Below are positions 44,421 through 55,069 of a DNA stretch of 64,000 nucleotides, piece by piece. The translations under genes were made by a program, and so were the position numbers. The notes beneath the pieces are model-generated. The model was not told where the DNA came from. It saw only the letters and a list, made by a program, of their open reading frames with translations, and did not search any database. The first letter of the stretch is position 1. The number at the start of each line of letters is the position of its first letter. The stretch comes from Kalaharituber pfeilii (Eukaryota > Ascomycota > Pezizomycetes > Pezizales > Pezizaceae): positions 124,001 to 188,000 of the forward strand of contig WHUZ01000066.1 of assembly GCA_015179045.1 (NCBI GenBank), given 5' to 3'.

Positions 44421-44780
44421 CTAATATATATCGAGTACTAACACGTGATCTCTCCCACTCCTGCAGCCTTCAGTTCCGACAAAGCCATTCAATAGATGCC
44501 TTATGAAATTTAAAAATTCGTCCGGCTGTATTGAGCTAACCACTACTCCGTTCAGGTGAAATAATTCTTCTTGGCCGTTTGAGACGTCCCACATCCATCG
44601 ACACGACCCCTCCATGCCGTTGGCCGGGATATATACGACCCAAGATTTATCGCCCCAGAGCTCGCGTTGTTGAATAACATTTGGTGGTACCCCAGCCTGA
44701 AGGAGGAACGCATGAAACGTCGGTGGATATACTGAGGAGGTGCTGGGTGTCTCGGGAAACTCGAGGGCCGTGAGGTGCAT
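44421..44780 (-). CDS. Hypothetical protein, member D of the paralogous family
   Basis: The frame is 119 residues from the first ATG; the same frame is open upstream (RLTFILRINDPCGNST) and aligns with the N-terminal strand of member B, so the true start may be earlier or in another exon. Shared landmarks are FHAFLLQAGVPPNVIQQREL, SWVVYIPANGMEGSCRWMW, FLNFIRHLLNGFVG and a final GRDHVLVLDIY. The pattern F..LLxAG(V/L)xPxx then W.(V/L)...A.G....W and a C-terminal hydrophobic strand is common to all four members. No function is recognised. Confidence 0.5.
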   Translation of the reverse strand: MHLTALEFPETPSTSSVYPPTFHAFLLQAGVPPNVIQQRELWGDKSWVVYIPANGMEGSCRWMWDVSNGQEELFHLNGVVVSSIQPDEFLNFIRHLLNGFVGTEGCRSGRDHVLVLDIY

Positions 44781-45471
44781 GGTTGAGTTTCCACAAGGAT
44801 CGTTAATCCGTAAAATGAAAGTGAGCCTGAGGTTTATTGGGGCCTCGCTAGAGTCGTGGTAGCCTGTGAGGGGACTAGTAAATAACGTACCTTTACCAAA
44901 GAAATGCGAATATCGAATGAAGTGGGGGTGTGGGGGGTCTAACTGGTTTGTGCATATGATTTTTGAGTTTGGGCCTGTTCCGTGTGATTTTGCATGCGCC
45001 TGTAGTGGTTGGAGGTTTTCATGTTTGCAGAGGGGCGTACTCTAGAGGATTCACTTAACGGATGTGACTAACTTGAGGACTGAATGAGAATACAGAGGAC
45101 GATTGTTAGAGGCTCGCCAGGGCAGAGGCGTAAGTAAAGAATGTGTATTGTCCTGTTTTTGTTCAATTGCGATAGGGAATTGTGTCCTTAAAGGGTACGA
45201 TGCGGGGTGTTGGGGAAATGTAGGTGTGCGTAGTAGTGATTTCGTCCGAGAAATGGGGTCATGAAGTAAGAAGAGTCGATGCTTGTTCCGCGTTATATAG
45301 AACGGGTTGGCACCGGGCAGGTTTTAGGGAAAAAAAGGGAAACCGGTGTTGGAGGCGTACCCGATGCTGTCCATTTGCTATAGCCTAAGTTAATGTGGGG
45401 GTAGCAAGGTTTATGACTCACATCGCAACGCTATATGCTGCGCACGAGACTAGCTACACGCGCTACAAACC
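44781..45471. other. No recognised gene
   Basis: G-rich, low-complexity non-coding sequence. It may contain upstream parts of the member D gene. Confidence 0.35.
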
Positions 45472-45480
45472 GCAACCGCC

Positions 45481-45531
45481 ATCCATATATCATGACTCAC
45501 GTGCGACCGCTTTGGGCTATGGCGACCGCCG
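45481..45531 (-). mobile_element. Old tail-1 micro-retroposon, imperfect TSD
   Basis: On the minus strand it reads GCCATAGCCCAAAGCGGTCG...GAGTCATGATATATGG, with the A tail eroded. GCAACCGCC (45472-45480) and GCGACCGCC (45532-45540) flank it. Confidence 0.6.
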
Positions 45532-45937
45532 ACCCCAATTACAAACGATACTTGAAAAAAAAAAAAACCAATAAGCTACCCAGGTTCAATAAAGTGCCCC
45601 ATCTTGAGGGATTCGCCAGTAGTTCCATTCAGGCAGTGAGACGGAAATGCATAGGAACTACTTGATGCTTCCCACATCTATGAATACTGTCACCGTTATT
45701 CGCTCCCAGGTAAGGCGGTACCCTTCATCACAACAAACCTTCCATTCATATTCCATCACAGAGAAAGGCGCATGCAGCAGTAGAGTTTAAGTGTCCTTTT
45801 TGTTCGTCCTGAAAAGGTTTAAACTAACAGTAGCTTTGATGGACTGTGTTAGGCTCACCATAGGCAACGTTATTTGTACTATCATAGGCCCAGGAAAAGC
45901 ATGATAATTCATACCATCCACCTCAGGATACTAACGT

Positions 45938-46000
45938 TTTTTGTTTATTTGGGTCACGTAACGCCGCACACAGGACACCGGATTATGGCAGGGAAAACAA
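45938..46000 (-). mobile_element. Diverged tail-2 micro-retroposon, 11-bp TSD
   Basis: The minus strand reads TCCCTGCCATAATCCGGTG...GCGGCGTTACGTGACCC plus an A-rich end. GATACTAACGT flanks it exactly (45927-45937 and 46001-46011), so the divergent core is still a discrete insertion. Confidence 0.8.
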
Positions 46001-46011
46001 GATACTAACGT

Positions 46012-46465
46012 ACACGCGCGAAGAATATGTGGATTGACGATTCCTAGGGATTGGATGCAAAAAGTAAGTGCACATGAATATCTACCCACGGTGATGCTTC
46101 CCGGTGCACTCAGCATACGTCCTTACATATCCACTCCCCTCCCCCTCTGCACCACCACTCCCACCTGTTGCACATGCTAGTTTAGTTGGTACAAAGGTCA
46201 ATCTTGGACCACTTCTTGCCACCTACATTTTCATATCTACACCTCGTCACTGATGCGCTTTAGTGACCGGTTAATCTCTGGTCGGTTGGGTGATAGAAGC
46301 AGTTTAATTGTGCATTGAGAAGCAATGAATTTGACACATTATGCCTACTACTGTACATTCCGCAGAACCATCATATCCTGTCCTTTTTGTGCCTCCTCCT
46401 GATTCCTTAATTATCGCCCATATAATCAAGCAGGATATATTCATAGTTTAGGGCTGTAGGCGAAA
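46012..46465. other. No recognised gene
   Basis: Nothing recognisable beyond short frames. Confidence 0.35.
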
Positions 46466-47251
46466 TCAAGCGTTGGTCCCTGTCCCCTGAGATATCTGAG
46501 AAGTAAGCGCGAGATAGGAGGCATATAAGAAAAGGTTCCGTAAGAGACGCCCCTGTTCCTCCGGCATAGCGGGTTGCAATTCATCTTGACCGGCTACAGG
46601 AGCTTGTTTTGGGATTGTAACGACGCGCTGCAACGGATTCATATCATCGGGAACCTGCAACATTGGTGTTGAAATAGTGGTGGCCTCGAGGGGCTGTTGG
46701 GGACTGGGATTTACTCCAGTGTGAGTCACGTCGGCACCGGTTTGTGTCCCTTGCGTTCCCGCCGCCCCAACTCGTCTGATCTCTATCCCAGCAAGCTCCT
46801 TCACCTCAAGCACTCCCATTTGGCCAGGCTTTGTCGCTAACTTCCAACACATATCAGTCAAGAATGCACTCCATGCCTCTGAATCCCCGCCTGCCATCTC
46901 TTGCCACCCAGAAAACGGAATCCAGTTACGCGCTGGCTCTGCCCGTTTCAGATGGCTGACCCAACGGTGGGTGCAAAGGGCCCCAAGTGAGGTGACTCGA
47001 AGCTTCCATTTAACCGAATCGAGCTGGGGAAGGGAAGGGGCAAAGTTTGGGATGCCGCTGTCGATAAGGAGTTCATTGATGGTGCTAAACTCTGGTATGG
47101 TGGTTGTGGGGGTGGGCACAAAGCCGACGGCGCAAACTACGAAAGGAGTGTCCATAACGATAGTGGGGATATGAAAGCGGATGATCAATTTAAGAGTTAG
47201 GATGGGATGGGTGGGCAGTGGAGTGTCAGAGTGGCGAGCTGTGAGGGACAT
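46466..47251 (-). CDS. Hypothetical protein, member B of the paralogous family
   Basis: A 261-residue single-exon frame. Residues ~15-55 give two strand-like segments (LTLKLIIRFHIP, PFVVCAVGFVPTP). INELLIDSGIPNF, VKWKLRVTSLGALCTHRWVS, AWSAFLTDMCWKL and MGVLEVKELAGIEIRR follow, matching the order in members A, C and D. A ~90-residue tail after the shared domain is Gly/Thr/Gln-rich and specific to this member. It ends with a hydrophobic LLRNLFLYASYLALTSQISQ stretch. I recognise no domain. The reading frame is intact, which supports a real gene. Confidence 0.6.
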   Translation of the reverse strand: MSLTARHSDTPLPTHPILTLKLIIRFHIPTIVMDTPFVVCAVGFVPTPTTTIPEFSTINELLIDSGIPNFAPSLPQLDSVKWKLRVTSLGALCTHRWVSHLKRAEPARNWIPFSGWQEMAGGDSEAWSAFLTDMCWKLATKPGQMGVLEVKELAGIEIRRVGAAGTQGTQTGADVTHTGVNPSPQQPLEATTISTPMLQVPDDMNPLQRVVTIPKQAPVAGQDELQPAMPEEQGRLLRNLFLYASYLALTSQISQGTGTNA

Positions 47252-47460
47252 GATAGATGGGAGAGGTTGATATGGTTACTCCAGGGAATATCTGAATGGA
47301 GCAATTAGCAATGAGCAGAATTGAAACAAGCGAATATATACCGACTGTAGAACACAATGAGCGGTGTATCGCAGAACAGCGTGCTGTTAAAACGTAGACG
47401 GATGTTGTTATGTTCCTAAATCAATAAGTGCAAAGTTAGCCCTGCGCGCTCGGAGAGTGC

Positions 47461-47484
47461 CCTAGGGGCTTGGCATGAGACTAG
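47461..47484 (-). repeat. 24-bp micro-insertion form with 9-bp repeats
   Basis: CCTAGGGGCTTGGCATGAGA plus CTAG sits between GGAGAGTGC (47452-47460) and GGGGAGTGC (47485-47493), with one mismatch. Reverse-complemented, it begins CTAGTCTCATGCCAAGCCCC, the longer relative of the 14-bp motif. Confidence 0.55.
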
Positions 47485-47493
47485 GGGGAGTGC

Positions 47494-48055
47494 ACATAAC
47501 GGCACACGCGGCTCACGTGATAACAGTTGTCTAACTGGCCAGGGGCGAGGTTACGACACCCGCAACTCTGTGATCTTACTAGACGACTTTATCCCTAAAC
47601 ATTGACAAGTGCACCAGAGCTAGATTTGGGGTAGCATCCAGACTGCCCTGGACATCGGCACAATTTTTATGAAGTCATATCAAACCAACATGCGTTCACC
47701 GTGGCAGTATGGCCGCTGAATATCCATGGCAGGATAATTAAAACATTTCGTAGATGAACTCCACCTGCCGGCCACAGGTCGGCCCACGAGATTAAACCAG
47801 GGAGGAAGAAGACGACAGAGCAGGCGGCAAGAGCTACGAGCAACGTTTTTGGGAGTGGCGTTGTCCTTCCAATATGAATGGGTGTTATCATTCCCTTAGA
47901 TGCTTTGTTGGCGAAGGAATAGCCTAAAAATTTGCTTCTGTCCGCTCTATTGGGGGCATGGGAAGTAGATTGTATTACCTTGTCTCGTAACCTTGTAACA
48001 CAGGTACGCGGGCGGAGAAGTAACTCATTGCTCTGGAGTTTACTTTGGTTGTCAC
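47494..48055. other. Unassigned; weak minus-strand membrane-like frame
   Basis: A minus-strand frame (47667-48131) contains a hydrophobic run, TLLVALAACSVVFFLPGLIS, but has no recognised homology or conserved architecture. I do not call a gene. Confidence 0.3.
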
Positions 48056-48058
48056 CGG

Positions 48059-48202
48059 ATCTGTGTGGTTGGCCTAGGGGTTCCCGCCGCGAGGGACAGG
48101 CGCTCATTAGGGAGTGGCAAGCAAGGCACAATTACGCTGCCGAGGGAGAGTTCGAATCCGACAACATCCACCTTGACCGAGGGTGGACAACCACACAGAT
48201 CC

Positions 48203-48235
<33 letters not shown>
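48059..48235 (+). other. Pol III-like boxes inside an inverted repeat, long T run
   Basis: TGGCCTAGGGG (near 48071) resembles a pol III A box and AGTTCGAATCC (near 48149) a B box. The segment is bounded by GGATCTGTGTGGTTG and its inverse (CAACCACACAGATCC), followed by a T run of about 30. It may be a tRNA-derived SINE remnant. It does not fold as a standard tRNA by eye. Confidence 0.35.
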
Positions 48236-48237
<2 letters not shown>

Positions 48238-48662
48238 TAGTAGCGGCAAACGTCATGACAGGGCATTCCCATCCCCAAGTAAACTGAGGAACTAGATTTT
48301 CCTCTATGGTACTCATGGTGTGAGAATAGAATGAATTGGAATACTGCACGTTGCGAAAAAATAACAAAGTTGGGTAAGATACTGGCTCGGAATTAAGCTT
48401 CATATAGATTGAGTAGAAGAGTGCGTATTCTTCGAATATCTGAGCCTCTAGCAGCTGCAACTCTATATACAGGTAGCTGCACTGCCTCTTCTCCTCCTCT
48501 AATATTTTTCTAGCTTTCATCTATATACCTAGCATAAAGAGTATGAAGGGATGCTGTCAAGTAGTAATAGGTGTGAATTTAAGACTTATACCGAGATAGG
48601 GGCTATCAAAACATATGGGAGATAGTAGGTTGATAAAGCAAAGTTTATAAAAATTTCAACAT
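48236..48662. other. No recognised gene
   Basis: Nothing recognisable. Confidence 0.35.
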
Positions 48663-48838
48663 AAGTAACTCTGGCTATAATGAATCTCTTTTTAGTGAAA
48701 ACCTGGCTGTAATAAAGGGATGAGCCAGATTTTTTATGTATACAGGTAAAGAAAGTGCTCTTGCTATAGTAAAAACTAGTTATAGTAAAGAAAATCAGTC
48801 AGATTCTTGTCTTTATTATAACTAGAGTTATTTGGACT
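48663..48838. mobile_element. Decayed small TIR element
   Basis: AAGTAACTCTGGCTATAATG at the left is matched by the inverse of AAATAACTCTAGTTATAATA at the right. The interior repeats GCTATAGTAAA-like units. It resembles a mutated pogo-like MITE; ends and target duplication are not clear. Confidence 0.5.
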
Positions 48839-50664
48839 AGATTTAGAGTAGACTCTAGTATGGGAACAGGTAGTAATATCTTATTAGTAATATAAGAGAC
48901 CAGTATATCCTTCTAGTAAGAGTTAATAGGCAGTTACTGTTTTTTTTATATTAACTTTTTGAAAATAATAGAAGTAGCTACTTAACTGAGCTAAAACTAA
49001 TACATAGCTGTTGGAAGACTATTAGTTAAGTAAAAACACTATAGCCGTGGTTATAACAAGTGAGGATGTAGTCAAGGACATGGGCGATAAGCTGTTTTAG
49101 TTAGGGTAAGGTGAGGGTTGAAGCTGACAGTAGAGTGGTGGTGCATGAGAGCCTTTAGAGTTAAACTCACATAGTACTACCTGTAAGTTTGGAAGCGAAG
49201 ATGCAGCCTCTACATGAGCTCCTAGATCAATTCGCAGCCCGCTGGGTCAGAACGAACGTTGCTAAACCCACAATCCATCGTTGCCGAGATTGAAGTCCCT
49301 AACTTGGACTATAATCGAATTTTACGCTTTTATATAGCAAGGTACGTACAGTGCTAGGGTGCAACCCTTGATCTCCTGCTACTCTTTTTATCATACTATA
49401 ACACCGGAGGCACCACTACCAGCAACGTGCTCAGCGGGTGGAATGTTGCAAGACTCGTGAATGGGTATCCTACACGGGTAGTGACGTGTATCAAATTGTA
49501 GACGTAGCTTTTGACTGCAGATTTAGAATCAGGGTACTCAATTTATCCCCATTACTCAACACATCGCATATATGTATTTTTTTTTTACTATCCTGTGAAA
49601 TATTGACTGCATGTGGTAGTTGGGGAGGGTTACTCTTATCCCCGGTCGCAGATCGTATGCTATCCAGTACTGGTAGCTGTGGAGATCACAAAGCAAGTAT
49701 TGCTTCACAATACTGTACCGTGCATGATGCCCTTTGTCCGATAAAAGAAATAGAAAGCGACTTCTTCGGATATTGAAACGGAGCCAGTTTTAACATACTA
49801 GTTACCCTGAAGTCGTATCGGAGACTCATATATGTTGCTCAGTACATCTATTTGGTTCCGAGACTGGAGTTTGTGTAGTCGCTTTACTCGGCATTTGGTA
49901 AGACTTACCTTGCCCCTCTCTCCGTTTTAGACTTTCGAACATCCAACAAAAGCCAGCCTACTGCGCGTATTTAATTCTCGATGGTTGAGTTATTAACACT
50001 AAGCCTTAGCCGGCCATAGCGAACGGTGGTAAGCGGGATGATGTTTCGTTTTTTTGTTTAATTGCTTTACCTCAGACATACCCCCAAGACCTGAAGCAGC
50101 AGACAACATTACATGACTTGACGAACAGCACAATAATCCGATTCGCAACAGATTGTGGTGCCTACTTGGCTCCATCACTACTCGCAGCATGCACGTTTGA
50201 TATGATGTATAGCAGAGCCTTTATATGTACAATGGGTATTATTAAAGAATTAACGTAGTAGCAAAAAAAATTAAAAAAATGTGATTCTAAATTCCACTAT
50301 TATTGTATGGCTAGTAATTTTTCACTTTCATTTTTTTGCTTCTTTCCCATCATGCAGCAATCGTGGGCTATGAGGAGCCATGGCTAGCGTTCATCGTACA
50401 AATGCCGCCTCCGTCAAGCTCTTAACGCTTTCCCCCTGCTGCTCCTTAGGTAGTCGGATGTGGTATACCGACATCATTTGCTGAGCTAACTCCACTCACA
50501 TTGCGGGCCTCCTCCAGTCTGCTTATGGTCAGTCTGTAAGCAGCCCTCCGACAGGTCTTGATTCTCACCTGCCATTCCACATCCCTATACACATCCACTC
50601 TGGCGCGGTCATTAAAACACCTGTTGCTACTACCCCTTCGCCCCCTTCTTCCCCATCCCCACCC
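48839..50664. other. No gene; decayed tail-2 copy near 50010
   Basis: GGCCATAGCGAACGGTGGTA...GCGGGATGATG at about 50012-50045, followed by a T-rich tract, resembles tail-2. A 112-codon plus frame (49438-49776) has no recognised homology. Confidence 0.35.
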
Positions 50665-51477
50665 TCACCTAACTTCCACGGCAATGATCTGCTGCATCCT
50701 TCCCTCTTGCTCACTCCCACCCGAGAACAACTTCCTCGCAATCCCTCGTAACAGCGCCGCCCACTCAATGGCATCATCTGCATGCAGCACTGCTCCCGGA
50801 GTCACCCAGCCCTGCTCCGTCGTATCCCACTCGTCCAGCCACCGCTTCACCTTATCCACCCCAATTGCTACTGCCTTTAGTTCCCATGCTTCGTCTGCTA
50901 GTTCACGGTTCGTCACAAGTCGGGGATGTAGACCGGCTTGGATCAGGACGTCGCCGAAGGTCGGGAAGGATGGGTCGGTTGGCGCCATTGTCGGAGGATA
51001 GAATGTTTCGTAGTAGAGGTACCCGGGAGGTTTCCTGTTGTGGTAGTAGATTTTCATCATCATACCAATGCGGTAGGTCTTTGCTGAACTTTGTAAGGCA
51101 GGGCTGATCGATGTGGTGGGGATAGCGTTCCTCACGTTCACAGCGCTTTCTGCATCGATGCCCTTCGATCTCGCTTCCATTCCTGGGGTGAATTGGCGAT
51201 ACGGCGTAGGTAATTTAGCCCAAGTCACCTGCTTCCGCCGCCGAATCAGCGGCTCCTGATCAGCCACCCTAGCAGTACGCTTCAATTCAGCGTGGAATAA
51301 GTATTGGACGGCTTCGGAATTCATGCTCTGTAGCTGAGTTAGCCGTCGCGTATTGAAAACGAGAGTTGCGGGACGGACCGTCATTACGGTTGTTCTGGAA
51401 TTGTTCCAATATGGCGGGTAATGAAGCGGATATGTATGTGCTTGCGGCAGCGTGCAAGGGCACGGATGTTGCCGCAA
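50665..51477 (-). CDS. Hypothetical protein, member C of the paralogous family
   Basis: A 270-residue single-exon frame. The first ~140 residues are basic and polar (RRRKQVTWAKLPTPYRQF) and unique to this member. From MMMKIYYHNRKPPGYLYYET the shared domain follows: a Pro-rich turn, FGDVLIQAGLHPRLVTNREL, AWELKAVAIGVDKVKRWLDE, EWAALLRGIARKLFSGG and a terminal QIIAVEVR at the stop. The match of order and spacing with members A, B and D is clear, although pairwise identity is low. Function is unknown. Confidence 0.6.
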   Translation of the reverse strand: MRQHPCPCTLPQAHTYPLHYPPYWNNSRTTVMTVRPATLVFNTRRLTQLQSMNSEAVQYLFHAELKRTARVADQEPLIRRRKQVTWAKLPTPYRQFTPGMEARSKGIDAESAVNVRNAIPTTSISPALQSSAKTYRIGMMMKIYYHNRKPPGYLYYETFYPPTMAPTDPSFPTFGDVLIQAGLHPRLVTNRELADEAWELKAVAIGVDKVKRWLDEWDTTEQGWVTPGAVLHADDAIEWAALLRGIARKLFSGGSEQEGRMQQIIAVEVR

Positions 51478-54429
51478 TCAAAGGTTGTGGCAATTATCCT
51501 CAGTTGGGGGCGCGGATGAAACCTGAAACGGTTGGAATAATGCAAGATCGCGCTAGCAGGGGATTCAATGGGCCTTCATAAGTAAGCACCAAACGGAGCA
51601 GGGACATACAATGAGGCAAAGCAGGGATAGCATCCACGTGGTAGGCAACGAATATAGCCGCTCGCCAGGACTGTTGGTTCGCCAAACAGGGTAATATAAC
51701 ACTTCGACATGCGCCAGGGGATGGATCGGAGCAGATACAACACGAGGATCGAGGCAAGAACTTATGTGTGCCTTTTGTGCAGGTGATTGAGACAGAGTAT
51801 GATGCTAGCAGCATATGAGCAACGCAACGCGGTGAGAAAATGAATTTTACGGACAGCAAGCTCTAATTCACAGAGGTTGCTCAATGCGTTTGCGATTGTT
51901 GATCTATTTGTGAATGGTTGGATGCATATTTTGGTCATCATGCACCTGGCATCGCCGATCAAATAACAGATAAATTGTCATAACTTGTTTCAATTGAGGA
52001 CCGGACACGGGAGAGTCAGGTGTTTGCAGTGTTTGCATCGTTCAGCTGAAGTCTGCTCCCCAACAGCATTCGCTCAATATGAGTACAGCTCTTGTGCAGA
52101 TGCATTCGCTACGGTTTTCAATAGAGGCTAACAGAAGGGTCGCTCCAGCTGCATGCATTGTAAATCGTCTTATAGCATGCAGGGCTCCGGTCCCTTTTCA
52201 CTTTCAGACAGTTGTTTGGTTGGTGGCGCCAAGCCAAGCCGTAGTGTTGCAAATCGGCGGCGCTTCGGCATCACAAACGCGAGAATGGAAAGTGCTTATG
52301 ATTGCGTTGGAGGGCCAAGTATTCGGCACAGGTAGCACAAGTGTGCTCAGCAACCTTCGCCTCAGCTCGCCGCATTCTGCGTTGAGCGGCGGGTACCAAC
52401 TGCGACAAGGTGGCATCCAGTCACTACACCACCGGACTTGCCATTCGTGCCACGTACGTACTGCTTGGCATGGCGCTCAGACCCGGCTCCTCGCGACCGC
52501 AGCCGCTCTTCTCACCACGGCACAGTCTCCTGTCCTCGTCCCCAGGCTAACGCACAATCCGTATGCTCACAACGCTTATCTACTCGAAAACCTGCGCAAA
52601 CAAAGATGGTCCCTCAGAATGTCTGCAGACCAAGCAACATTGCTTTCAACGTCCCCTCGTCCATCAGCAGCGAAGTGAACTCCGTCATACTAGTACTGGC
52701 TAGAAGCTTATCGACGGGTGACCGTAGACTCCTCCCTCAACATTCCAGCAACCATTCCTCTCCAAGTTTCTACTTATTCCCGTCTCCGCACTAGAAGGTT
52801 GCCTCCTCAGTGAGCATCTCGATATATACTGGCATCAGAACCTTCTTCAAATGTTGATGAAGAAGACTGTTACGATCCATCCTCGCCTCCAAATCGACGC
52901 ATCAGCTATCACTTCCTCCGATTGGAAATATATTATGATTGCCTTGGAACGCTATATTCCAGCAAACATCTGATAGATACGCTCACTTGCGCTGCAGTTC
53001 CTACATTCTGTTAATTAGACCTGGCTGCACCAAACTGAGACAGAGCGACATTCGGCCACGGGACTAGGATATATCATTTGCGGGATAACTGAGCTATAGC
53101 CGCATACGACTACTTGAGTTGGTAGGAGGAAGTCTCAGTACTTCTTGGTGTCTCTTGCTAGCATAACCATCCGTCCCTCACTGTGAACGACGTACAGGTT
53201 TTCTCTCCCCACAACGGACTCCCTACACCCACAAGCCCAATTTACTTCCACCCCACCATATCTTTCCTCACAATATCTGTCAAACAGGCAACCTTCTTCT
53301 CCAGTGCTCTCCTCCAATGTGCCAGACGATACGGTTACACTGGGCTACACAAAAAATCAATTGACGAGCACCCCATCACATTGTACTCGTCCTGCCTTGG
53401 CATCCCCTCCTCACTACTCTCCCACGTACCCAACTGCATCATGAATATCTCTCTGCCCGATGGTTTCCTCCTGAACGAGCACCTTGGGCTATGCACATAC
53501 AAAAGCCTTTCCAAATGCGTTATCTAAATGGAGCTTAGCAACCATCAAATTCCATTGGAGCTCTTTGCGGCTGAAAGCACCCCCAGGTGTGTTAACTACA
53601 TGGAGTTGGCAGCTATCAAATTTTATTGGAGCTTGGGCGGATAAGATGAGAAGTGAGAAGGGGATGTGGCAAGGGTTCAAGGAGAAGGTCCGGCTAGCAA
53701 ATAAGCCGGTCAGGAACAAATTCATGAGATATAGGCTGCATATCCAGAAGGAGGGAAGGAAGGACACGGGGAAGGAAGAGGGAGGGAAAGGGCAACGAAG
53801 GAGAAGAGGAGAACTGGACGCAGCAACAGATTCATCGCCCAGAGGCCTCCAGGTAAGTGCTTTCTACCCTGAGGTAGTGGTACTGCCATATATTGAGACA
53901 AGAAGCTTACTGCCTGTGTAGCACAGGCCGGGAGATAGGGATTGAGCAATTTATAACTATAGACATGGGGGCAATTCTATTTTTTTGTGTTTTGATACAA
54001 GTGAAGATCGGTGATTCCAATTTAATTCATGGCTTTATATACTTCACCTCCACTCACGTTTCCATGTCCGGCTCGCATATCAGAAGCCTTCTATATGTCA
54101 ATGCAATCTAGCGGGCAGTACAAATCTATCATCCAATATTCCAGTAGCTGGAAGCCAATACTACGGAAGTTGCTCAACAACCCTTGTCCTGAACCGTGGA
54201 GCGACCAACATCCTACATTTAATTGGTGTTGAATCTCTGACTCAGTGAGTTTTCTACTACAATGTCTTTAATGATCTAACTATATTTTCATATGGGCCTA
54301 GTTTGCTGCAGGTTCAAACCCGCCCGGCGATAGATTATGTCAACACATAATGAATATCGTGTACTCACAAGACGGATACGCCATGGGCCAGAAACACGAC
54401 GATGTGATAACCAACTTAGGCTTCCAAGA
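51478..54429. other. No confident gene
   Basis: A 199-codon plus frame (52079-52678) is open but compositionally ordinary in all frames. At 53520-53640 a ~41-bp segment (AAATGGAGCTTAGCAACC... and ACATGGAGTTGGCAGCTA...) is imperfectly duplicated about 85 bp apart. A basic Lys/Arg/Gly-rich frame (53640-53920) is not recognised. Confidence 0.3.
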
Positions 54430-54815
54430 ACGGTGACAGAGTTCCGCTCCGTGCTGATAATGGCTAACCAGTGCAGGGATCATATTCCGGGATACGTACC
54501 GCATGTGACACATCTGACGAGATCGACTAGGATCAAAGGCAAGCTGGAACCCTCCCCAGAGGCCGTTGCTGAATTCCTGTATCTGAAAACGGTTTTATGT
54601 CCACCCCCTACTCAAACCCTTCCAATATGATAAGCCGACTTACCGATGCGTCTGCAGGAAGGGAGGGGGTAGAAGGTGCATTAGGGGTGGTTATAGTGCA
54701 GTGAAAGGAAGACAATACTGTGTGTGCCTTGCTTCAAGCACCTTTCCGGAGCAAAAATGGGACTACCACATTATACGACCGAAACTGGAGGCATTGGTGC
54801 TTTCATACAGGGTAG
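54430..54815 (+). pseudogene. Ty3/gypsy pol relic (RT-RNase H junction)
   Basis: NQCRDHIPGYVPHVTHLTRS then EAVAEFLYLKTVLCPPPTQT matches the connection between reverse transcriptase and RNase H in Ty3/gypsy polyproteins (RDHIPxYA...LTRL). After a frame change, LTDASAGREGVEGALGVVIV, a stop and FPEQKWDYHIIRPKLEALVL match the start of RNase H. No LTR, integrase or gag is seen. The relic ends where LINE sequence begins at about 54816. Confidence 0.65.
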
Positions 54816-55043
54816 GGGATGATGGAGGAGTGGGACATGAAGATCGGTAACGTGGCGGAAGGGGCAGTATGTGGATGCGGCGAAAGGCAGACGGCGGACC
54901 ACCTGGCATTCAGGTGTGAAGAGGTGGCATACCCGGAGGGGTGGGGAGAGTGGAAAGATTCTGAGAAGAAGTGGGTGGTGCAGCAGGAAAACGGGGAGGA
55001 GGTAGATATCCTGGAACAACTGTTCCACTCACTGAAAGCATAA
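54816..55043 (+). pseudogene. LINE ORF2 C-terminus (zinc knuckle)
   Basis: The frame carries VCGCGERQTADHLAFRCEEV, the C-x-C...H-x4-C knuckle that ends RNase H-type LINE ORF2 proteins, and closes QQENGEEVDILEQLFHSLKA at a stop. The end matches the ORF2 end in the tail-2 element at 56278 (ENGEEYDVLENFFAGVKF). The fragment is 5'-truncated inside the Ty3 relic and is followed directly by an ORF1 element instead of its own tail. Confidence 0.65.
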
Positions 55044-55069
55044 GTGGGAGGGGGCTTTTCTTTGGTGTG

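Noticed and set aside
52079..52678. 199-codon plus-strand frame
   Set aside because: No domain, repeat or splice support; overlapping frames are equally open; no evidence beyond length.
53055..53075. GGCCACGGGACTAGG as a motif copy
   Set aside because: Too many mismatches and no flanking direct repeat.
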